From Chloroflexia bacterium SDU3-3 (GTDB lineage: Bacteria; Chloroflexota; Chloroflexia; Chloroflexales; Roseiflexaceae): a stretch of DNA of 64,000 nt. Below the pieces are notes generated by a model that ran no database searches, was not told the origin of the DNA, and saw only the letters and a program-made list of their open reading frames with translations. The stretch covers positions 319,807-383,806 of the forward strand of contig WBOU01000006.1 of NCBI GenBank assembly GCA_009268125.1, written 5' to 3'. Shown piece by piece: positions 25,449 through 34,414 of this stretch (its first letter is position 1; every line of letters starts with the position of its first letter). A program made the translations under genes and the position numbers.

Positions 25449-27632
25449 CTAGCTCACACCACACGCGTACAGGGTCGAGGCCCCGCCGCCCGGGCCGCCG
25501 CGCGCGCCGCTGATGTCCACATTCGCATCCGTCACCACCGTGCAGGATGACTGGAGGTAGCTGGTGATGCCGGAGCTACCGCCGCCCGGGCCGCCGCGGT
25601 CGCCGCCCCACAGCACGTAGCGCACATCGCCCTGCGCCACCAGCTTGGCCAGGCCCTCGGCGTCGATCACCGGGTCGCTGCCGCTGAAGCCGCCCGCGTA
25701 GAGCACGGGCCGCCCGGTCTGGAGCACATACTCCGCGCCCGCCTGCGAGCTGGGCACCACCAGCAGGTACTTCACATCCTGCGTGCGCTCCTGCAGGTAG
25801 GCCACCAGCGACTGCTTCCCGCCGCTCTGCGCCGCATCGCCCTGGGTAGGCGCGCTGGGCTGCTGGCCGCTCGACCACGCGCCGTCGCGCCTGCCGCCGT
25901 CGCGGCCCATGCCGCCTGGGCCGCCCTGCCCACTCTGGCCGCTGTATGCCTGGGTCATCGCGCCGCTGGTGTTGGCGTAGGCCGTGGTGAGGCCCGACCA
26001 CACGCCGGGGATGACCAGCAGCCCCAGCACGATGAGCGCGAAGGCCGCCTGGGGCAGCCGCCGCCCATCCACGAACAGGCCCGCCACCAGCAGCACCGCG
26101 CCCAGCGCCGCCAGCGCCACCGCAGGCACCACCCACCAGCTCAGCGAGCCGTACATGTTCACCGCGTAGACCTGGTAGGCCAGCGTGACCGCCGCTGCCC
26201 CGGCCAGCAGCGCCGCCGCCAGCCGCCCGCTCTGGCGGTAGAGCCGCCACATCCAGACCGCGCCGATCGCCACCACCGCCGCCAGCGGCGCGCCCAGCAT
26301 CGCCAGGTAGTACTGGTGGAAGAACCCAGCCACGCTGAAGAACACGACGCAGGTGAGCAGCCAGCCGCCCCAGAGGATGACCCCGCGCCGCAGCACGATC
26401 TGATCGCGCCGCCACGCCGCCGTAGCCATCGCCGCCAGCGCGATCAGGCCGAAGGGCAGCATCCAGCTCACCTGGGCCGCCAGCCCCGACTGGAACAGGC
26501 GCAGCACGCCGGGGTTGCCCGTGCCAAACATGTTGCCGCCGCCCATCCCACCGCCACCTGGGCCGCCCTGCCCGCCCGGGAAGCCCTGCCCGCCACCCGG
26601 GAAGCCGCCCTGGCCAGCGCGGCCCTGCCGCCCATCGGCGCCACTCTGGCCGCTCGGCGGCTGCATCTGGCCCGGTGCGCTCGGTGCGCTCTGGCCATCG
26701 GGCTGCGCGGCACCCGCCGTGGCACCGCCCGAGGATGTGCGGCTAAAGATCTGCGAGATGCTCTGCCACGACCAGCCGCTGCGGTTGCCCAGCAGCCGCT
26801 GGAGGCCGTTGTAGCCCACCATCAGGTCGATCTCCGAGTTCGACGAGCTGCTGCCCACATAGGGCCGCTGGTCGGCGGGCGTCATGTCCACCGCAATCGC
26901 CCACGAGAGCGCCACCGGCACCAGCACCGCCGTGGCTAGCCCCAGGTGCAGGATCTTCTTCCACCAGCGCTGCTCCGAGCCGAACAGGTACATCGCGTAG
27001 AAGGCGGGCAGCGGCAGCAGCGCCTGCATCATCTTGATATTGAAGCCGATGCCCACCAGCACCGCGCCCAGGATCAGAAACCGCAGCCGCTTGGCCTCCG
27101 CCGCCTTCAGGAAGGCCCAGGCCGCCAGCAGCAGCGTGAAGATCAGCGTGGCGTCGGGCGTATTGTTGCGCTCCACCGCGATAGCCACCGGCGTGACGGC
27201 CAGCGCCAGCGCGGCCAGCAGGCCCGCCACGCTGCCAAACGACCGCCGCACCAGATGGAACAGCACCAGCACCGAGCCGATGCCCGCCAGGATCTGCGGC
27301 AGCACCACCGCGAAGCCGTTCACACCCAGGAAGTAGGCCGAGATCGCCTGGAGCCACAGCCCCACTGGCGGCTTGTCCACCGAGACCGAGCCGCCCGGCT
27401 CCGCCGACACGAAGAAGAAGTTGTGCCACGACTGGAGCATGGCCTCCACCGCCGCCGTGTAGTAGGTGTTGGCCTGGCCGATCGCGCCGCTGTTGCCGAA
27501 GCGCAGCGCCGCCGCCAGCGCCACAATGCCCAGCAGGGCCAGCGCGGTCCAGCTCAGGCCGAACGGCAGGCGCGATACCCGCCGCGCCGCGCGCTCCTCG
27601 CCCGCGCGAAATGTCTCACGTGTGACTGCCAT
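25449..27632 (-). CDS. Membrane glycosyltransferase, GT39/ArnT-like
   Basis: 727-aa integral membrane protein with roughly a dozen helices. The N-terminal part shows the GT-C pattern: an early extracytoplasmic loop with acidic and aromatic residues and a DKPPVGLWLQAI motif (residues about 82-93) as in ArnT/PMT enzymes, which transfer sugars from polyprenyl phosphate to proteins or lipids. A long low-complexity loop rich in Gly, Gln and Pro sits between residues about 290 and 375, and a second is near 565-600. The C-terminus is a soluble domain. I chose ATG 27632 because GAGGGGACAG lies upstream. It stands alone. The acceptor is unknown. Confidence 0.88.
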   Translation of the reverse strand: MAVTRETFRAGEERAARRVSRLPFGLSWTALALLGIVALAAALRFGNSGAIGQANTYYTAAVEAMLQSWHNFFFVSAEPGGSVSVDKPPVGLWLQAISAYFLGVNGFAVVLPQILAGIGSVLVLFHLVRRSFGSVAGLLAALALAVTPVAIAVERNNTPDATLIFTLLLAAWAFLKAAEAKRLRFLILGAVLVGIGFNIKMMQALLPLPAFYAMYLFGSEQRWWKKILHLGLATAVLVPVALSWAIAVDMTPADQRPYVGSSSSNSEIDLMVGYNGLQRLLGNRSGWSWQSISQIFSRTSSGGATAGAAQPDGQSAPSAPGQMQPPSGQSGADGRQGRAGQGGFPGGGQGFPGGQGGPGGGGMGGGNMFGTGNPGVLRLFQSGLAAQVSWMLPFGLIALAAMATAAWRRDQIVLRRGVILWGGWLLTCVVFFSVAGFFHQYYLAMLGAPLAAVVAIGAVWMWRLYRQSGRLAAALLAGAAAVTLAYQVYAVNMYGSLSWWVVPAVALAALGAVLLVAGLFVDGRRLPQAAFALIVLGLLVIPGVWSGLTTAYANTSGAMTQAYSGQSGQGGPGGMGRDGGRRDGAWSSGQQPSAPTQGDAAQSGGKQSLVAYLQERTQDVKYLLVVPSSQAGAEYVLQTGRPVLYAGGFSGSDPVIDAEGLAKLVAQGDVRYVLWGGDRGGPGGGSSGITSYLQSSCTVVTDANVDISGARGGPGGGASTLYACGVS

Positions 27633-27689
27633 ACGCTCTGTCCCCTCTCGCGGCGCGCCAGCCCAGTGCTCGCACGCCAACATTGCCTG

Positions 27690-28349
27690 GTATGATCAAC
27701 GCTCTGCGGCGTGGGGATGCGCCCTTGCCTCACCCTGGCAGACCGATCTTGTTCCGCTGTGAAGGATAGCGGCTCGATGTTCAGAAGCTATAAAGATACT
27801 GTTTGGCATGTGTGCGGATGTGGTGCGGCAAATGGCACTTTTCTGCGTAGCCCGTCTGAATACGACGCCACATGGGCCGAGCGGGGAGGGAGCAACAACA
27901 ATCCCACATTGCGGTCATCGCCCCAGATCCGATGCCTGCAATGATCTCCAACGGGTGTAGGGGCGGGTCTGGTGCCCGCCCCATCGCCATGCGCCGAAAT
28001 CATCGAATCCCGAATCCGATGATTTCGGCGCGTTCCGTTACGCTCTGCGCCGCCCGAACCGCATGGGCGTTCGATGTGCGCAACAACGACAGCGTGGGTG
28101 GGCACGAGGCTTGCCCCTACGGAACGGATCGCATCGCTGGCGCGGCATTGCCGCCAAGGGGGAGACACCATCAGGCGTACCTGTGTTCGGCATGGCCTGG
28201 CACGCACATCTGCGGGTCGCCACCGTAGGGCAGGGAAGATGTGCTACGATAGGCGCACACGTCTATGAGCACACGTCGCAGTATCCATGAGCAAAGAAGC
28301 ACCAACCGCTGGGAACGCTGCCTACATCCGCACATCAAGGAAGCAACCC
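27690..28349. repeat. Gene-free gap with family C repeats
   Basis: Family C cores lie at about 27957-27985 (GTAGGGGCGGGTCTGGTGCC, direct) and 28098-28122 (GGGCACGAGGCTTGCCCCTA, inverted), bracketing about 140 bp that contains a near-palindrome CGAAATCATCGAATCCCG with its partner CGATGATTTCGG. No convincing gene is present; a promoter for the following plus-strand genes probably lies at its right end. Confidence 0.6.
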
Positions 28350-28802
28350 ATGATCCCATGTCCCCACTGCGGCCTGCCGAACATCCGCGAGCGCAGCATC
28401 TGCAAGCGCTGCCGCCAGCCGCTGCTGGCTACCGGGCCAGCGCAGCAGGCCGCCAGCACCGGCGACACCAGCGCGATCTTCCACGACCACATTGGCAGCC
28501 GCATGCTCATCTTCTCGCCCGCCGCGCTAGAGTACGACGCGCCAGGGGTGCGCTTCACCGCGCCCTACTGGAACATCAAGTCGATCGACCGCACGCTGAT
28601 GAGCTACATGATGAACATGTACTTCAACCCGAACAACACCGACTTTCGCCAGTGGGAGCAGCGCCTGCGCCCGCCGATCGCCGCCAGCGAGCCAATCCGC
28701 TACAGCATCCCGATCTCGGGCTTCGGCTACCCGCAGAACAGCCAGCTGCACGCCGAGCTGCGCCGCAGGATGCCCTGGCTGCAGCTGCACCCTCTTCACT
28801 AG
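28350..28802 (+). CDS. Zinc-ribbon hypothetical protein
   Basis: 150-aa protein. The first 25 residues form a zinc ribbon, CPHCGLPNIRERSICKRCRQP, with four Cys in CxxC pairs. The rest has no motif I recognise; it is polar and probably soluble (FTAPYWNIKSIDRTLMSYMM, then RYSIPISGFGYPQNSQLHAE). I chose the ATG giving MIPCPHCG, behind CAAGGAAGCAACCC. It lies 41 bp before the XRE/NTPase gene on the same strand and may form an operon with it. Confidence 0.65.
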   Translation: MIPCPHCGLPNIRERSICKRCRQPLLATGPAQQAASTGDTSAIFHDHIGSRMLIFSPAALEYDAPGVRFTAPYWNIKSIDRTLMSYMMNMYFNPNNTDFRQWEQRLRPPIAASEPIRYSIPISGFGYPQNSQLHAELRRRMPWLQLHPLH

Positions 28803-28843
28803 ATAATAGTTAGGCAAAACAAGCACAGAGCGAAGGAACACCC

Positions 28844-31195
28844 GTGACCGCAACGATCCCGTTTGGCAGATGGCTCCAGCAGCAGCGCAAAAAGCTCGAT
28901 CTCACCCAGGCCGAGCTAGCGCAGCAGGCCGGATGCGCCCTGGGCACCCTGCGCAATATCGAAACCGGCAGCGCCCGCCCATCCAAGCAGCTGGCGGCGC
29001 GGCTGGCCATGGTGCTCGGTGGCGAGCAGGAGCAGGTCGCCGCCATCGTAGCCTTCGCGCGCGGCACCGGCCCAGCGCCAGCCGTGCTGCCCGCCGCGAA
29101 CGCACGCCACGGCGCGCCCACGCACCTCACCGGCATGATCGGGCGCGAGCGCGAGCTGGCCGAGCTGCGCGGCATGCTGCTGCGCCCCGACGTGCGGCTG
29201 GTCACGCTCACCGGGCCGGGCGGCACCGGCAAGACCCGCGTGGCGGTCGAGAGCATCGCGCTGCTGGAGAGCAGCTTCCCCGGCGGGGTGTGGTTTGTCG
29301 ACCTCGCACCGGTGTCCGACCCGGCGCTGGTGCTGGCCGCCATCGCCCAGGCCGTGGCCCTGCCGCGCGGCGCGGGGCCGCTGCTGGCGCAGCTGGCCGA
29401 GGCGCTGCGCGGCGACGCGGCGCTGCTGCTGCTCGACAACTTCGAGCAGGTGGTGGATGGCGGGGCCGATGTGGCCGCCCTGCTGGGCGCGTGCCCCCGG
29501 CTGAAGGCGCTGACCACCAGCCGGATCGCGCTGGGCCTGATGGGCGAGCACGAGCTGCCCATCCCCCCGCTGGGCCTGCCCGACCGCGCGCGCCTCCCGC
29601 CGCTGCCCCAGCTCACACAGTACGAGGCCATCCGGCTGTTCCGCGCCCGCGCCCGCGCCGCCCGGCCATCCTTCGAGATCACCGCCGAGAACGCCGCCGC
29701 CGTGGCCGAGATCTGCTACCAGCTCGATGGCCTGCCGCTCGCTATCGAGCTTGCGGCGGCGCGCATCAAGCTCTTCCCGCCCCAGGCGCTGCTGGCCAAG
29801 CTCGACCGCAGGCTCGCCTTCCTCACCGGCGGGCGCGATCGGCCAAGCCGCCAGCAGACCATCCGCAGCACCATCGAGTGGAGCTACCGGCTGCTGGCCC
29901 CCGACGAGCGGCGCATGTTTCAGAAGATCGGCGTGTTCAGCGGCGGCGCGACCCTCGACATGATCGCGGAGGTGTGCGCCGAGCCGCAGGCCCAGGTGGA
30001 TGCGATCGTCTTCGCGCTGGTGAGCCACAGCCTACTCTACGTGCTGCCGCCGCGTTCCGACAGCCCCGAGATCAACCCGCGCATCGGCATGCTTGAGACG
30101 ATCCGCGAGTTCGCGCTGGAGCGGCTCGACGCGGGCGACGAGTCTGCCCCCACCCGCCGACGCCACGCACGCGCCTACGCCGCCATGGTGCGGCAGGGCC
30201 AGCCCCAGCTGCTCGGGCCAGAGCAGGCCGCCTGGCTGCGGCGGCTCAACATCGAGCACGACAACATTCGCGTCGCGCTGGCCTGGCTGCTGCGCGACGA
30301 CGCGGCCCAGGCCCTGGCGATGGCAGGCGAGCTGGCCGATTTCTGGAAGGTGCGCAGCCTGTTCGAGGAGGGGCGGCGCTGGCTGGATGCGGCGCTAGAG
30401 GCGAGCGTGGCGCTCCCGCTGGACCGCACCCGCATCCACGCGCTGCACGGCGCGCTGATGATGGCGGTCGACCAGGCCGATGTGCCCCGCGCCACCGACC
30501 TGGCCGAGCAGCATGTGGCCGCCGCCCGCGCCCTCGGCGACCCGCGCTACCTGGCCGAATCGCTGGCCGAGATGGCGCAGCTGGCCTACACCGTGGGGCG
30601 GCTGGATCGCGCCGAGGAGCTATTCCGCGAGGCGCTTGCGGACTTTCGCGCGCTGGGGAACCGCGAGCGGGTGGCCAATATGCTGCTGAACATCGGGCGG
30701 ATCGTGGGGGTGCACCGCTGCGATGCGGCGGTAGCCACGCCGCTGCTCAGCGAGAGCCTGGCGATCTACGAGCAGATCGGCTACCCGCTGGGCGTCGCGA
30801 TGGCAAGCCTCTGCCTCGCCTCCACCGCCATCCACACCGGCGATATCGCCCAGGTGCAGCGGCTGGGTAGGCAGGCGCTCGGCCTCGCGTGGGAGCTTGG
30901 CAACCAGGTGCAGATCGCGTTCAACCTCACCACCCAGGCGGTGGTGTCGATCCACGCTGGCGATCCGGCGCAGGCGGCGCGCTTCTACGCCGCCGCCGAG
31001 GCGATCTTCAGCGCGGTCGCGATGCCGCTCAGCCCCAGCGAGCAGGCCACCCACGACCGCTGGCGAGCCGAGGTGGTGGCCGCGCTCGACGGGCGGCAGG
31101 CGGCGGCGGCCTGGGCCGAGGGCGGCAGCGCACCGCTGGCGCAGATCGTGGCCGAGGCGCTCGGCCACAGCCAGCAGCGCACGGCGCGGGGATAG
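28844..31195 (+). CDS. XRE-family HTH / NTPase / TPR regulator
   Basis: 783-aa multi-domain signalling protein. Residues 7-58 are a Cro/C1-type helix-turn-helix (LTQAELAQQAGCALGTLRNI). Residues 97-400 are a STAND-type NTPase with Walker A GPGGTGKT (124-131), Walker B LLLLDNFEQV (about 194-203), and a GLPLAIELAAARI motif. The remainder is helical repeat, TPR-like (EMAQLAYTVGRLDRAEELF). Such proteins bind DNA or partners after ligand-induced oligomerisation; the signal is unknown. It uses a GTG start behind CGAAGGAACACCC. The gene after it faces the other way and is only 12 bp off. Confidence 0.9.
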   Translation: MTATIPFGRWLQQQRKKLDLTQAELAQQAGCALGTLRNIETGSARPSKQLAARLAMVLGGEQEQVAAIVAFARGTGPAPAVLPAANARHGAPTHLTGMIGRERELAELRGMLLRPDVRLVTLTGPGGTGKTRVAVESIALLESSFPGGVWFVDLAPVSDPALVLAAIAQAVALPRGAGPLLAQLAEALRGDAALLLLDNFEQVVDGGADVAALLGACPRLKALTTSRIALGLMGEHELPIPPLGLPDRARLPPLPQLTQYEAIRLFRARARAARPSFEITAENAAAVAEICYQLDGLPLAIELAAARIKLFPPQALLAKLDRRLAFLTGGRDRPSRQQTIRSTIEWSYRLLAPDERRMFQKIGVFSGGATLDMIAEVCAEPQAQVDAIVFALVSHSLLYVLPPRSDSPEINPRIGMLETIREFALERLDAGDESAPTRRRHARAYAAMVRQGQPQLLGPEQAAWLRRLNIEHDNIRVALAWLLRDDAAQALAMAGELADFWKVRSLFEEGRRWLDAALEASVALPLDRTRIHALHGALMMAVDQADVPRATDLAEQHVAAARALGDPRYLAESLAEMAQLAYTVGRLDRAEELFREALADFRALGNRERVANMLLNIGRIVGVHRCDAAVATPLLSESLAIYEQIGYPLGVAMASLCLASTAIHTGDIAQVQRLGRQALGLAWELGNQVQIAFNLTTQAVVSIHAGDPAQAARFYAAAEAIFSAVAMPLSPSEQATHDRWRAEVVAALDGRQAAAAWAEGGSAPLAQIVAEALGHSQQRTARG

Positions 31196-31207
31196 GCAGG
31201 TTCGAGA

Positions 31208-34200
31208 TCAGCGCCCATCATCATAGGACTGGATAAGCACGCACTCGGCGCTGATCTGCGGGGCCAGATCGCAGGCCGCGCGCAGATCGGGGTTGGTCAC
31301 ATCTGCGGCGTTCGGTCGACCGCCGCGCATCTTCCAGACCATGTAGCGGTTGTAGAGCGCCGCCGCCTTGGCCTTGGCCGCTTGGTCACCCGACACCTGG
31401 TCGTAGAGGCTGAGCGCCTGCGTGTAGGCCTCCCATGCGCGGTCGTAGTCGCCCACCGCATAGTAGGCGTTGCCCTGGCTCAGGTAGGCCTGGGCCTGCT
31501 CCATCGTAGTCGCATCGCTATTGTTTAGCACGCGGTCGCCCGCCTGGATCGCAGCCCCCGCCGCGTGCTCCTGCACACTAGCGGGCAGCACATCCAGCGC
31601 GCGCTCGGCCTCCACCTGCGAGATCAGCAAGTTGTAGGTCGAGATACCCTGGATGCCCACGTAGCCAGCCGCCGCCGCCACCACCGCCGCCGCCACCGCC
31701 GCGCGGATCAGGTGCCTGGGCAGCTGGGCCAGCTGGCCCAGGGCGTAGGCGACCACCGCCGCGCCGCTCACCGCCAGCCCAATGTTGAGCGGGCGCAGCA
31801 GCGGCACCATGCCCAGCATCCCGGCGGCCAGCATCAGCCCGCCTGCGGCCACGGCTGCGAAGGGGAAGTAGTCGCGGATGCCCAGCACGCGGCGCATGGC
31901 CATCGGCATGATGCCGACCCAGTAGACCACCGGCCCAACGGTCAGCAGGCCGCTAAAGGCCAGCAGCGCCAGCGCCACGTAGATCGGCGCGGGCAGCACG
32001 CTGGCGAGCGGCGCACCTGCGGCGTGATCGGCCAGGAAGATCGCCAGCAGCACCATGCCCGCCGCCGCCGTAGCCCCGGCGCGGCTGCGCAGCACCACAA
32101 AGCCATAGTGCTCTGGCTCCACCGGGCTGCGCACCGCCTGCAGCCGCGTGTCGATATCCTCCTGCAGGCTCGTGAACCAGCCGGTGATGCCCTCGATGTG
32201 CATATCATCGCCGACGCGATTTTCCAGAAATGCCCCCGTCAGCAGCGCCATCGGCATCCTCCACAGCTTGCGCTCGATCCGCAGCCAGCGCCCTACATCG
32301 CGCCAGCGGAAGTGCTGGCTCAGCTCGCCCCGCGCATTGTAGTAGGCGATCCCCTCAGTGTCCGTCACGAAGAGATCGGGCTGCTCGCGGCTCAGGTCGC
32401 CCAGCGCCACGAACGAGATCACGCCCACCGCCACCACAGCGTAGATCGCACCATAGAGCACCAGCAGCACCGCCAGCACCACCAGGCTGCGCAGCGGATC
32501 GAATGTGATCTGCAGCGTGGCCAGCTGCGCCACCCGCGTGATCGTGGCGCTGGGCGCGAACACCGCCATCACCAGCATGGCCATGGGCAGGGCGATGACC
32601 GAGAGCACACGCAGCAGCGGCAGCTGCGAGTTGGGGAAGCGGGCCACATACTGCTTCTCTGGCTCGGCGGCGAGGATGGCAGCGATCTGCTGCGCCACCT
32701 CGCCGGGGCCGACCCGGCGGCGGATCATGCGCAAGTGGTAGAGCAGCTGCTCGCGGCCCACCACATAGCCCCAGCTGCGCACATAGGCCAGGCACTCGCG
32801 GTAGCGTGCCAGCGCCTGCTCGTAGTCCTGGGCGTCGGCCAGCAGCTGGGCCTGCATGCCGATCGCCACCGCCTCAAGGCGGAAGTCGCTCTGCTCGCGG
32901 AAGACCGCGATCAGCTGGCCGATCATCTGCTCGGCCTCGGCGCGCCTGCCCTGGTTGATCAGCGACTTGGCCACCACCACATCCAGCCAGGCCCGCGTAT
33001 GCGCATCCTGGGCCGCTGGCCGCGCCTTGGCCGAGGCCAGCAGCGCCCGCGCGCGCTCGGGGTAGCCAAATTTCCGCACGATATCGGCGATCTGACGCTC
33101 AGTGCGCAGCATGCCCACGTCGTCGCCCAGCTCGCGGAATGCGGCCATGGCCCGCTCGTAGCACGAGAGCGCGGCGCGGAACAGCCAGATCAGCGTCCAG
33201 TTCTGGTAGGATGCGAAGTAGCGCGGCCTGGGCAGCACCTCGTCGCCCGAGCGGATCAGCAGCAGCAGCGGGTAGAACGGCAGCGACATCAGCCAATCCC
33301 AGAGCATGGCCAGCCCGCGCAGCAGCGGGTTGCGCGGGTAGGCGGGCACATGCCAGCCGCCCGTGCTCGCGCCCAGCGCCTGGTAGGCCTCGCCCAGCAG
33401 CCGCCAGATCTCGGCGGCATGCTCGCGGCTGCCCAGATCCTCGTAGGTGGCCCGCGCGCGGTGGTAGATCTCGGTGGCCTGCACCCAGCGGGCGGTCTCG
33501 ACGTAGATCTCGCCGAGGGCCTGCTGCACCTGGGCGCGCAGCATGGCGTCCATATCCGCTATGCGCAGCAGCTCGCTCAGGTGCAGCTCGGCCTGGTCGA
33601 GGGCCAGCGAGGCCTTCTCGAAGCGCGCCCGCATAAAATGCAGCTTGTAGGTGCAGCTTTCGCCCAGCGGGATGTCGCGCGGGATCTGCAGCAGGGCCTC
33701 GGCCTCGCCCAGCTGGTGCTCGGCCTCGGCCTCGCCGAAGGCGAGCAGCAGGGCATCCATGCCGGCATGCTGGTCGGCGGCCAGCTGGTGGTAGAGCGCC
33801 TCGCGGCGGTAGATATCCCACGAGCCGCTGACCGCCACCCACACGGTCTGCTGGGCGAGGCCGCGCGGCAGCGGGGTGGCCGGGGCCAGCGACACCGCCA
33901 GATCGCCAAAGTAGCGCGCTAGGTCGCGGTTGATCTGGGCGAACCCCTCGGCGTCATCGCGCCGCCACTCATCCAGCAGCGCCTCGCGCACCTCGTCGTG
34001 GTAGGCGTAGCGGGCCTGATCCATCGGGCGCACGAAGCTGTAGCCGCGCAGCAGCTCCAGCACGCGGTCGTTGCCGTCGTCGCGCTCGCGCAGCACGCCC
34101 AGCACGCCCTCGTCGAACCAGCGCGGGATGGCCGCGCGGCGCAGCACATCGGCCTGCTTTGGCCCGGCGGATGCCAGGATCTGCTGGATGGAGGTGCCGA

Positions 34201-34393
34201 TCAGCTCGCGCGGGGCCATCGCGCCCAGCGCCAGCAGCGGGTCGGTCACGCGGTCGATCTCACGGCTCAGCGCCGAGACCGCCTGCGCGCCCTGGGGGGC
34301 CAGCTCGCGCCCGCACTGGCGGCAGCGCAGGGCGTCGGGCGGGTTGGCCGCCCCGCAGTTCGGGCAGGAAACATCAAGATCGTCCGACATCAC
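31208..34393 (-). CDS. Zinc-ribbon, winged-helix, TPR and membrane protein
   Basis: 1061-aa protein. Cys10, 13, 24 and 27 form a zinc ribbon. Residues about 45-145 look like the winged-helix part that follows the NTPase in STAND proteins (ILASAGPKQADVLRRAAIPR, then YAYHDEVREALLDEWRR). Residues about 160-580 are TPR-like helical repeats. Two helices near 600-670 and a further group near 770-900 are membrane-spanning; between them lies a soluble stretch with FRWRDVGRWLRIERKLW. The C-terminus carries another TPR (GNAYYAVGDYDRAWEAYTQA). It lies 21 bp after the ATPase gene on the same strand. The exact function is unknown. Confidence 0.8.
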   Translation of the reverse strand: MMSDDLDVSCPNCGAANPPDALRCRQCGRELAPQGAQAVSALSREIDRVTDPLLALGAMAPRELIGTSIQQILASAGPKQADVLRRAAIPRWFDEGVLGVLRERDDGNDRVLELLRGYSFVRPMDQARYAYHDEVREALLDEWRRDDAEGFAQINRDLARYFGDLAVSLAPATPLPRGLAQQTVWVAVSGSWDIYRREALYHQLAADQHAGMDALLLAFGEAEAEHQLGEAEALLQIPRDIPLGESCTYKLHFMRARFEKASLALDQAELHLSELLRIADMDAMLRAQVQQALGEIYVETARWVQATEIYHRARATYEDLGSREHAAEIWRLLGEAYQALGASTGGWHVPAYPRNPLLRGLAMLWDWLMSLPFYPLLLLIRSGDEVLPRPRYFASYQNWTLIWLFRAALSCYERAMAAFRELGDDVGMLRTERQIADIVRKFGYPERARALLASAKARPAAQDAHTRAWLDVVVAKSLINQGRRAEAEQMIGQLIAVFREQSDFRLEAVAIGMQAQLLADAQDYEQALARYRECLAYVRSWGYVVGREQLLYHLRMIRRRVGPGEVAQQIAAILAAEPEKQYVARFPNSQLPLLRVLSVIALPMAMLVMAVFAPSATITRVAQLATLQITFDPLRSLVVLAVLLVLYGAIYAVVAVGVISFVALGDLSREQPDLFVTDTEGIAYYNARGELSQHFRWRDVGRWLRIERKLWRMPMALLTGAFLENRVGDDMHIEGITGWFTSLQEDIDTRLQAVRSPVEPEHYGFVVLRSRAGATAAAGMVLLAIFLADHAAGAPLASVLPAPIYVALALLAFSGLLTVGPVVYWVGIMPMAMRRVLGIRDYFPFAAVAAGGLMLAAGMLGMVPLLRPLNIGLAVSGAAVVAYALGQLAQLPRHLIRAAVAAAVVAAAAGYVGIQGISTYNLLISQVEAERALDVLPASVQEHAAGAAIQAGDRVLNNSDATTMEQAQAYLSQGNAYYAVGDYDRAWEAYTQALSLYDQVSGDQAAKAKAAALYNRYMVWKMRGGRPNAADVTNPDLRAACDLAPQISAECVLIQSYDDGR

Positions 34394-34414
34394 TGTTCTC
34401 CCCGGCTCCTCGCC

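Noticed and set aside
28265-28813. Alternative frame overlapping the zinc-ribbon gene
   Set aside because: The overlapping frame with CxxC pairs has a better start signal and a recognisable domain.
31565-33922. Very long plus-strand open frame (785 codons)
   Set aside because: It is antisense to the zinc-ribbon/TPR gene; the His/Gln-rich composition is typical of the reverse strand of GC-rich coding DNA.
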